12,227 bases of DNA from Dehalococcoidia bacterium (GTDB lineage Bacteria > Chloroflexota > Dehalococcoidia > UBA6926): contig JAAXGS010000088.1 in NCBI GenBank assembly GCA_012271225.1, forward strand, positions 1,586 through 13,812. The letters are read 5' to 3'. The number at the start of each line of letters is the position of its first letter. Position 1 is the first letter of the stretch. Below are positions 6,967-12,227 of this stretch, piece after piece. The notes beneath the pieces were generated by a model. That model worked only from the letters and a program-made list of their open reading frames with translations. It did not search any database and was not told the DNA's origin. The translations under genes were made by a program, and so were the position numbers.

Positions 6967-7833
6967 ATGACAACTCTTGCAGAGATGCGACGCGGCTATC
7001 ATCAGGCTGTGAGTTCCCGAATCGTGCGCTTTACGGAAAGGGAAGGGAGACGGTTCCCCAACTTTGCGGACGGCAGCAGTCAGTCAAGCGTACTCATCGC
7101 CAATGGCATCATGAATGAACTTGGCCTTCTCCACGAGGAAGGCGAGCGCATATCCGGCCAAACGGCAGGCGCTAGGTTCGAGGAAATCACGTGCGGGTTT
7201 CTTGACCACGCCTTTGGGGCGATTAGCCACCTGAGGCCTGGCCGATGGCGCTACTCAGCCGGGCAGACCCGCATATCAGAGTTCGCGCAATATGCGCATA
7301 TCGACGCGATTGAGAGCTTGGTGAGCGATAATCAGGCACTTTCAGCAGCTTTAGGGCATGCCTACATCATCACACCGGACATTGTCGTTGCCCGCCACCC
7401 TGTTTCTCGCGGGGAAGTGAACTCACGCGAGAACATCCTTGATTCGAATGAAGTGGCTGCGCTGACTCCCTTTTTAGCAGGTAATCGGCCATCGGAATCC
7501 CTTATTCTCCATGCAAGCATCTCCTGTAAGTGGACGATTCGCAGCGACCGTTCCCAGAACACTCGGACAGAGGCACTGAACCTCATTCGAAATCGCAAAG
7601 GCCATCTTCCTCACATCGTGGCAGTCACGGCAGAACCGCTTCCAATGAGGATCGCCTCCCTGGCACTTGGCACGGGTGACCTCGATTGCGTCTACCACTT
7701 TGCCTTGCATGAACTGCGGCAAGTTTGCGCCTCTCTCTCCGGCATCGCGGATCAGGCGGAGATGCTGGAGACAATGGTGGCGGGAGACAGATTGCGTGAC
7801 ATCAGCGATCTGCCGTTTGATCTGGCGACGTAA
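6967..7833 (+). CDS. NgoMIV-family Type II restriction endonuclease
   Basis: A 288-residue protein that closely follows, from memory, the gonococcal NgoMIV sequence along its whole length: SGQTAGARFE near residue 63-72, ITPDIV at 135-140, LHASISCKWTIRSDR at 181-195, HIVAVTAEP and IASLALGTG, and the ending RLRDISDLPFDLA. NgoMIV cuts GCCGGC after the first G and works as a tetramer on two sites. The expected metal-binding residues are all there: E72, D138, S186-C187-K188, and E202, so the enzyme looks intact. The ATG at 6967 gives the family N-terminus; the ribosome site is weak, so expression may depend on readthrough from the methylase. G+C is about 52-58% in sampled lines. I found no GCCGGC inside this gene. 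Target specificity is inferred from similarity, not shown. Confidence 0.93.
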   Translation: MTTLAEMRRGYHQAVSSRIVRFTEREGRRFPNFADGSSQSSVLIANGIMNELGLLHEEGERISGQTAGARFEEITCGFLDHAFGAISHLRPGRWRYSAGQTRISEFAQYAHIDAIESLVSDNQALSAALGHAYIITPDIVVARHPVSRGEVNSRENILDSNEVAALTPFLAGNRPSESLILHASISCKWTIRSDRSQNTRTEALNLIRNRKGHLPHIVAVTAEPLPMRIASLALGTGDLDCVYHFALHELRQVCASLSGIADQAEMLETMVAGDRLRDISDLPFDLAT

Positions 7834-7876
7834 CGATGCGGTATTGGCACACAACATCTGTTCGACCTGCCCCACC

Positions 7877-7902
7877 GCGCCCGGTGTCCGGGGGGAGGGC
7901 GC
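7877..7902 (+). promoter_or_regulatory. Inverted repeat covering the ribosome site of the glycosyltransferase gene
   Basis: GCGCCC (7877-7882) can pair with GGGCGC (7897-7902) around a 14-base loop, and inside it CCCGG-TGT-CCGGG (7880-7892) can form a competing hairpin. The G-rich ribosome site GGAGG (7894-7898), eight bases before the GTG start, is partly inside the larger stem. It could limit translation, or it could be a relic of a dispersed GC-rich intergenic repeat. The whole gap (7834-7906) otherwise shows nothing clear. Confidence 0.3.
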
Positions 7903-7906
7903 TGGC

Positions 7907-9142
7907 GTGAGTGTCCGGGCCGTTGCCTTTCTGACGCTGCACTCGTGTCCGCTGGCGCGGCTGGGGGAACGCGACGCGGGCGGCATGAGCGTGTACGTGC
8001 TCGGCCTGGCGCGGGAGCTTGCCCGGCGCGGCGTCCGCGTTGACATCCATGCGCGCGCGCACGGCGGCGGGCATGCGGACGCGCCGCCCCACCCCAACGT
8101 CACCGTCACTCACCTCACCGCCGCGCCGATCCCCGCTCCAAAGGATGAACTGCATCACTACACGCCGCAGTTTGTGGCTGAACTGGCCTCACAACTGCGC
8201 CCGGATATCGACATGATTCACAGTCATTACTGGCTGTCGGCCCTCGCCGGACTGCAGCTGTCGGAACGCCTCAACGCGCCCCACGTGACAACGTTTCACA
8301 CCATTGCGGCGGTCAAGGAGCGGGCGCTGCGGGGAGCGGCTGAGCCGCCGGAGAGGCACGCCGGCGAGAGAGCAATCGCCCGCGGCGTCGACGGCATCAT
8401 CGCCTGGACCCGCCCTGAGGCGGAGGCTTTGGAGGCACTGCTGGGCGCAGGACGGGAACGCATCGCCATCGCGCCCATTGGGATTGACCGCCGGCGCTTT
8501 TATCCACGCGACCGCGCTGCGGTGCATGAGCGGACGCGGATACCACTCGAGGAGGAATCGCTGCTCTACGTCGGTCGGCTGGACCCCATCAAGGGGGTGG
8601 ACGTCCTTCTCAGGGCAATGGCCATCATCACAGACAGGCCGCAGGCGCGCCTGCGCATTGTTGGCGGCGACGCCGAGTCCGCCTATGCGCGGGGGTTGCG
8701 CAGCATGGCGGAAGAGGCCGGCATCGCCGGCCGGGTGACGTGGCACGGCCCTGTGCCGAATGCCGAACTGCCCTGGCAGTATGCGGCGGCGAACGTGGTG
8801 GTCGTGCCATCCTACTCAGAGAGCTTTGGTATCAGCGCCGCTGAGGCGCTGGCATGCGGCGCGCCCGTTGTGGCGTCTGATGTCGCCGGGCCCGCGTCAT
8901 TCATCCGCGACGGCGAATCCGGCCGTCTGGTTCCGCCGGGAGACGCGGCGGCGCTGGCCGGCGCAATCACCGAGATCCTCGAGGACGGCGGTCTGGCGCG
9001 GCGGCTCTCGGCCGGAGCGATTCAGGCGGCGGAGCATCTGGGCTGGCCCGCCGCCGCCGCTGGAGTTATGAGCCTCTATGACAGGGCCCTCGCGGCGCGG
9101 GAAACCCGCGCGCCCGCCGCCATCGGAGCGAGCACCACTTAA
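7907..9142 (+). CDS. MshA-like GT4 glycosyltransferase
   Basis: A 411-residue GT-B retaining glycosyltransferase. The N-terminal acceptor domain has DAGGMSVYV (23-31), HSHYWLS (105-111) and FHTIAAVK (130-137), all characteristic of the MshA/sucrose-phosphate-synthase branch. The C-terminal donor domain has VGRLDPIKGVDVLLRA and the E-x7-E motif E305/E313 (ESFGISAAE). Aligned from memory to Corynebacterium MshA, the inositol-phosphate contacts K78, Y110, T134 and R154 correspond to K79, Y108, T132 and R150, whereas N25 is replaced by S28. MshA joins GlcNAc from UDP-GlcNAc to inositol 3-phosphate, the first step of mycothiol synthesis; that acceptor is only inferred here. GTG 7907 is chosen for the ribosome site at 7894-7898 and the position of the first strand. 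Downstream are two deacetylase genes, as the pathway logic would require. Other hexose or lipid acceptors remain possible. Confidence 0.85.
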   Translation: MSVRAVAFLTLHSCPLARLGERDAGGMSVYVLGLARELARRGVRVDIHARAHGGGHADAPPHPNVTVTHLTAAPIPAPKDELHHYTPQFVAELASQLRPDIDMIHSHYWLSALAGLQLSERLNAPHVTTFHTIAAVKERALRGAAEPPERHAGERAIARGVDGIIAWTRPEAEALEALLGAGRERIAIAPIGIDRRRFYPRDRAAVHERTRIPLEEESLLYVGRLDPIKGVDVLLRAMAIITDRPQARLRIVGGDAESAYARGLRSMAEEAGIAGRVTWHGPVPNAELPWQYAAANVVVVPSYSESFGISAAEALACGAPVVASDVAGPASFIRDGESGRLVPPGDAAALAGAITEILEDGGLARRLSAGAIQAAEHLGWPAAAAGVMSLYDRALAARETRAPAAIGASTT

Positions 9143-9167
9143 TGAGCCGTTGAGGAGGATGGAACAC

Positions 9168-9908
9168 GTGCCCATTGCCGAGTTTGGCCCCTGTGAGCGT
9201 GTGCTCGTTATTGCTCCGCATCCGGATGACGCGGAGATCGGGTGCGGCGGGACGGTCGCGCGGCTCACGCGGGAGGGCGTTTCCGTGCACTACGTCATCG
9301 CCACCAACGGCGACAAGGGCACGGAGGACCCGAACCTGACGAATGAGGACCTCGCGCGTATCCGCGAGCGGGAGCAGCGCGGGGCGGCGGAGTTGCTTGG
9401 CGTCACGGATGTCACCATCCTGCAGAACGGAGACGGCGAACTCGTGGACGGGCATGACCTGCTCAGGGAGATCACGCGCCACGTCCGCCGGGTCCGCCCG
9501 GACATCGTCCTCACCACGGACCCCTTCCGAACCAGCTTCTACATCCACCGCGATCACCGCATCACCGGCATGGTCGCCATGGACGCGGTCTTTCCCTTTG
9601 CGCGCGATCGCCTCCACTTCCCAGAGCACATGGAACTCGGCCTTGAGCCGCACAAGACGGCGGAGATCTACTTCTGGGGCGCGGAGGAGCCTGATGTCTT
9701 CGTTGACATCTCAGACACAATAGACGTCAAAATTGAAGCGACCAAGGTGCACGAGAGTCAGTTCGGCGCGGACGCGGGTGAATGGATACGCCGATGGGCC
9801 GAGCGCATCGGCGCGCAGCGCGGCATGGGCCACGCGGAGGAGTTCCGGCGGTACGGCATCAGCCGAATGATGCTCGACGGCGAGGGAGACAATGACACTG
9901 ACCAATGA
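9168..9908 (+). CDS. LmbE/PIG-L family deacetylase, first of two
   Basis: A 246-residue zinc-dependent amidohydrolase of the family that removes acetyl from N-acetylglucosaminyl compounds (MshB, BshB, PIG-L) or cleaves thiol conjugates (Mca, Bca). The zinc site is visible: APHPDD (H18, D21; D20 as base candidate) and HRDHR with H130. The late segment VDISDTIDVKIEATKVHESQF is of the sort seen in BshB1-type proteins. Two starts are open: ATG 9159 abuts the GAGGAGG ribosome site with no spacing, whereas GTG 9168 lies nine bases after it (9152-9158); I prefer GTG. An earlier ATG at 9078 lies inside the glycosyltransferase gene and adds residues with no family match. The gene begins 25 bases after the glycosyltransferase and its stop overlaps the next start as ATGA. 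Confidence 0.9.
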   Translation: MPIAEFGPCERVLVIAPHPDDAEIGCGGTVARLTREGVSVHYVIATNGDKGTEDPNLTNEDLARIREREQRGAAELLGVTDVTILQNGDGELVDGHDLLREITRHVRRVRPDIVLTTDPFRTSFYIHRDHRITGMVAMDAVFPFARDRLHFPEHMELGLEPHKTAEIYFWGAEEPDVFVDISDTIDVKIEATKVHESQFGADAGEWIRRWAERIGAQRGMGHAEEFRRYGISRMMLDGEGDNDTDQ

Positions 9909-10630
9909 CAGGGGGGCAATGGCCCATGATGCAGGATGAGGGGCGGCCCAAGCGGCTGATGGCCATCTCGGCGCATCCGGATGACATGGAGTTTGGGTGC
10001 GGCGGCACGATTGGCAAGTGGATCCGCGAGGGCTGGGAGGGCGCGCTTGTGATCTGCACGGACGGGCGCGCGGGCACCCCGGACGCCTCCATGAACCCGG
10101 ATGAACTCGTGCGCATCCGTGAGACTGAGGCGCGCGCCGCGGCCCGCGTTCTCGGCATTCACGATGTGACGTTTCTCGGCTACCCGGACGGCGAATTGGA
10201 GGACACGCGCGAACTGCGGGAGCATTTGGTGCGTGAGATCAGACGCTTTCGGCCGGAGGTCGTCTTTACGTTCGACCCCGTGCGGCGCAATCACAACCAC
10301 CGTGACCATCGCAACGCCGGGCAGGCCGCGTTTGACGCCATGTATCCCTACGCCCGTGACGTCCATCACTTCCCCCACCTGGCCGCCCAGGGCTATGAGC
10401 CGCACATCGTCTCTGAGGCGTGGGCATGGAGCGATGAGCCGGACACATGGATCGACATCACCGACTCCATCGATCTCAAGGCGGCGGCGCTGCGGGAGCA
10501 CAAGAGCCAGATTCGGAATCCCGAAGGCATCCTGGAGCGCATTCGATCACGCCATGAGGAACAGGGGAAGGCGCCGGGCTATCAGTACGCGGAGGGGTTC
10601 CGGGTCCACAAATTCCGTTGGCCGGGCTAG
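9905..10630 (+). CDS. LmbE/PIG-L family deacetylase, second of two
   Basis: A 241-residue paralogue of the preceding protein with the same zinc site: SAHPDD (H24, D27) and HRDHR (132-136, H135). The two share the pattern GCGGT after the first motif, the DGEL segment, an RPDIV/RPEVV strand, and the WIDITDSIDLKAAALREHKSQ type C-terminal helix, which points to tandem duplication followed by divergence. The start at 9905 overlaps the previous stop (ATGA); ATG 9926 is an alternative, as a G-run at 9911-9916 lies nine bases before it and the first strand begins only at about residue 16. Substrate is unknown. In a thiol pathway one paralogue could deacetylate the glucosaminyl intermediate and the other act on thiol conjugates, as MshB and Mca do; this is inference. 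Confidence 0.9.
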   Translation: MTGGQWPMMQDEGRPKRLMAISAHPDDMEFGCGGTIGKWIREGWEGALVICTDGRAGTPDASMNPDELVRIRETEARAAARVLGIHDVTFLGYPDGELEDTRELREHLVREIRRFRPEVVFTFDPVRRNHNHRDHRNAGQAAFDAMYPYARDVHHFPHLAAQGYEPHIVSEAWAWSDEPDTWIDITDSIDLKAAALREHKSQIRNPEGILERIRSRHEEQGKAPGYQYAEGFRVHKFRWPG

Positions 10631-10648
10631 CTGGGAAAAGGAGCAGCG

Positions 10649-11512
10649 ATGACGGTGGAGGATCAGGACGGCACGGAACACCACGCCCCGCTCAGTGCGG
10701 GGTTCGTCGATATTCACTGCCACATCCTGCCGGCCATTGATGACGGAGCGCGTGATCGCGCGGAGTCGCTGGAAATGGCCCGCATCGCCCGCACGGCCGG
10801 CGCCGCCGTCATCGTCACGACGCCGCACAACTTTCCCCGCTCCCTCTCCTCGGTTCTGGAAGAGTCGCGCCATCGGGTTGATCTGCTCCAACGGGCGGTC
10901 ACTCAGGCCGGCATAGACATCTCATTGACGACGGGACAGGAGGTGCGGATTACGCGGGGACTGAGCGCGCAGGTGGAGTCCGGGGACGCGGCGTCAATCA
11001 ACGAAACACGCTACATGTTGGTGGAGCCGCCGTTCACGTCCCTGCCGGAGTACGTGGATGAGGAGTTGGAGACGCTCATGGCGCGCGGCGTTTGGCCGGT
11101 TCTCGCGCACCCGGAACGAAATCGCGTCATTCAGAGCGACCCCGATCGGGTTCGATCCTTCATCGCACAGGGAGTCCTGACGCAGATCAACACCGGCAGC
11201 CTCCTTGGGCACTACGGCCCGCAGGCGCTGGAAACCGGCGTCTATCTGCTGCGGCGCGGGTTGGCGCACGTTCTGGCAACGGATGCCCACAGCGCGACCG
11301 GACAGCGTGTGCCCAATATGCGCTCCGGTTATGAGGCCGCCGCCCTGCTGGTGGGTGAGGACGCGGCGCGGGCCATGACACGCGACAACCCCTTTGCCAT
11401 TACGCAGGAAAGGGAAATCCCCTGGCGCCCTCCCGCGGAGACGCCCCAACCCGCGCCGGTGTCATCCGACGCGGCGAGTTCACTGTGGGACACAGGCCCG
11501 CAGAACGCATGA
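10649..11512 (+). CDS. PHP-domain phosphatase of CpsB/CapC/YwqE type
   Basis: A 287-residue metal-dependent phosphatase. Characterised relatives (CpsB, YwqE) remove phosphate from the tyrosine kinases that control capsule and exopolysaccharide export; other PHP proteins act on small phosphate esters such as histidinol phosphate. The signature FVDIHCHILPAIDDG (19-33) supplies the first metal ligands (D21, H23, H25, D31/D32). TTPHNFPR (57-64), GQEVRI (E98), LAHPERN (H154) and ATDAHS (D212, H214) complete the usual set. The C-terminal 30 residues are Pro/Ala-rich and outside the domain. The ATG 10649 has AAGGAG at 10638-10643, five bases upstream. It lies 18 bases after the second deacetylase and its stop overlaps the next start (ATGA), so it belongs to the same operon. 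No BY-kinase partner or capsule exporter is seen in the window, which leaves the substrate open. Confidence 0.9.
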   Translation: MTVEDQDGTEHHAPLSAGFVDIHCHILPAIDDGARDRAESLEMARIARTAGAAVIVTTPHNFPRSLSSVLEESRHRVDLLQRAVTQAGIDISLTTGQEVRITRGLSAQVESGDAASINETRYMLVEPPFTSLPEYVDEELETLMARGVWPVLAHPERNRVIQSDPDRVRSFIAQGVLTQINTGSLLGHYGPQALETGVYLLRRGLAHVLATDAHSATGQRVPNMRSGYEAAALLVGEDAARAMTRDNPFAITQEREIPWRPPAETPQPAPVSSDAASSLWDTGPQNA

Positions 11513-11742
11513 CGCTTGCCTGCGGACGATGCGGCCGCCGCGCGGCCATGCCGGAGACCGGCCCCCAAGCCGTCGCGCAGCCCCGCCCTTTCACATGCGT
11601 GGAGTGCGGCCAGTCTGCCGACCCGCTGCGCTACTGCAACCGCTGCGGGAATGAGACGCCGGAACCGGAGCTTGCAGTGACGGGCCACTGCGAGTGGTGT
11701 AACGCGGCGGAGGAGATCCCCTGGGAGGAGCCGGACGAGTAA
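11509..11742 (+). CDS. Small four-CxxC zinc-ribbon-like protein
   Basis: A 77-residue protein I do not recognise. It has four CxxC pairs: C5/C8, C30/C33 (CVECG), C43/C46 (YCNRCGNE) and C61/C64 (CEWCN), enough for two zinc ribbons. The C-terminus is acidic (EEIPWEEPDE). The pairs at 30-46 look like one double-CxxC ribbon and the outer pairs could form another. ATG 11509 overlaps the phosphatase stop as ATGA, which argues for coupled expression; a GTG at 11485 in the same frame is less likely. No catalytic domain is visible. Possible roles are protein or nucleic-acid binding or metal handling, none of which the sequence settles. It is the last gene of the operon before a convergent gene. Confidence 0.72.
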   Translation: MTLACGRCGRRAAMPETGPQAVAQPRPFTCVECGQSADPLRYCNRCGNETPEPELAVTGHCEWCNAAEEIPWEEPDE

Positions 11743-11799
11743 CGCCCGGCAGCGGCGCTTGCGGTGCGTCAACCGGTCAGGCGCGTCGAACGTTGCGCG

Positions 11800-11822
11800 C
11801 GGACGGGCAACGTCACCGTCCG
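11800..11822. terminator. Possible bidirectional terminator hairpin between convergent genes
   Basis: CGGACGG (11800-11806) pairs perfectly with CCGTCCG (11816-11822) around a nine-base loop. It lies in the 119-base gap between the zinc-ribbon gene and ilvE, where two convergent transcripts should end. Neither side has a T-run, so it is not a textbook intrinsic terminator, but the place and the strong stem fit one in a GC-rich genome. Nothing else is evident in this gap. Confidence 0.35.
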
Positions 11823-11861
11823 TGGAAGGCTGGGGCATCCTCGCTCCGGGGAGTGATGCCG

Positions 11862-12227
11862 TCAGGTGGTGCTTGCGGCCCTCTCCGGCACGGCCCCGGA
11901 CACCGAGGTCAGCCAGTGCCGATAGGCATCCCGCTCACCCTTGACGACGTCAAAGTACAGTTTCTGAAGCTCCGCGGTGATGGGGCCGATGCCGCCGTCG
12001 CCGATGGGGCGGCCGTCAACCTCCAGCACGGGGGTGACGTGAGCGGCGGTGCCCGTCATAAAGAACTCGTCCGTCACATACACTTCCGTCTTGGGAATTG
12101 TCCGCTCAATGACGGGCAGCCCCAGCACATCGCGCGCCAGCTCCATCACCGTGTTGCGCGTGATGCCGTCCAGGATGCCGTCGGTCTGCGGCGGCGTATT
12201 GAGCACGCCGTCCCGGATCAGGAAGAT
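11862..12227 (-). CDS. ilvE: Branched-chain amino acid aminotransferase, 5' end missing
   Basis: The C-terminal 121 residues of a fold-type IV PLP aminotransferase that makes valine, leucine and isoleucine from their keto acids with glutamate. The frame is open to the window edge, beginning IFLIRDGVLNTPP, so the start lies to the right. The visible signatures are GILDGITRN (PLP-phosphate region), the EVYVTDEFFMTGTAAHVTPV stretch, and VDGRPIGDGGIGPIT, all typical of IlvE. The ending, about 23 residues after the last motif, is of normal length. The PLP lysine lies in the missing part. It is convergent with the operon to its left. The GTG at 12206 is internal, not a start. Confidence 0.94.
   Translation of the reverse strand: MFLIRDGVLNTPPQTDGILDGITRNTVMELARDVLGLPVIERTIPKTEVYVTDEFFMTGTAAHVTPVLEVDGRPIGDGGIGPITAELQKLYFDVVKGERDAYRHWLTSVSGAVPERAASTT

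Noticed and set aside
6076..7833. Phage or integrative element carrying the R-M genes
   Set aside because: No integrase, transposase, tRNA attachment site or flanking direct repeat is visible; only base composition hints at transfer.
9758..10501. Long open frame on the minus strand (247 codons) opposite the deacetylase genes
   Set aside because: It is a mirror of the two LmbE genes, with no family motif of its own and no ribosome site.
1..12227. tRNA genes, CRISPR arrays or riboswitches
   Set aside because: All intergenic gaps are about 125 bases or less, and none shows a tRNA cloverleaf, spaced repeats or a recognisable riboswitch core by eye.

Overview
The window is a GC-rich bacterial chromosome segment (about 60-73% G+C in the 60-base lines I counted outside the restriction-modification genes). 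It is densely packed with plus-strand genes and has one convergent minus-strand gene at the right edge. The lineage cannot be fixed from sequence alone. The ssb-rpsR pair followed by a membrane-anchored PpiC-type foldase and hom-thrC, together with an MshA-like glycosyltransferase, LmbE-type deacetylases and a CpsB-type PHP phosphatase, suggests a monoderm-like, high-GC lineage. My best guess is Chloroflexota, with Actinomycetota as the main alternative.

Left part (1-5072), housekeeping: the C-terminal part of single-stranded DNA-binding protein (ssb), ribosomal protein S18 (rpsR), an anchored parvulin-type peptidyl-prolyl isomerase, homoserine dehydrogenase (hom, starting inside the end of the isomerase gene), threonine synthase (thrC), and GTP cyclohydrolase I (folE).

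Middle (5069-7833): a CelD/FemAB-like GNAT acyltransferase is translationally coupled to folE. It is followed by a complete Type II restriction-modification pair of visibly lower G+C (about 50-58% in sampled lines). The pair is a beta-class SPPY DNA methyltransferase and a restriction endonuclease that closely resembles NgoMIV (target GCCGGC), with all four expected catalytic residues. Because the predicted target contains only G and C, the SPPY methylase is best read as an N4-cytosine enzyme. The pair sits like an insertion between the acyltransferase and the next glycosyl-pathway gene.

Right part (7907-11742): a tightly spaced operon of an MshA-like GT4 glycosyltransferase, two tandem paralogous LmbE/PIG-L deacetylases, a PHP-domain CpsB/YwqE-type phosphatase, and a small protein with four CxxC pairs. 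Transferase plus deacetylase is the logic of the first steps of mycothiol and bacillithiol synthesis, or of a GlcN-containing glycoconjugate. The product is not determined here. The window ends with the C-terminal part of branched-chain aminotransferase (ilvE) on the minus strand, convergent with the operon.

No tRNA, rRNA, CRISPR array, transposase or integrase was seen. No gene-free stretch exceeds about 125 bases.
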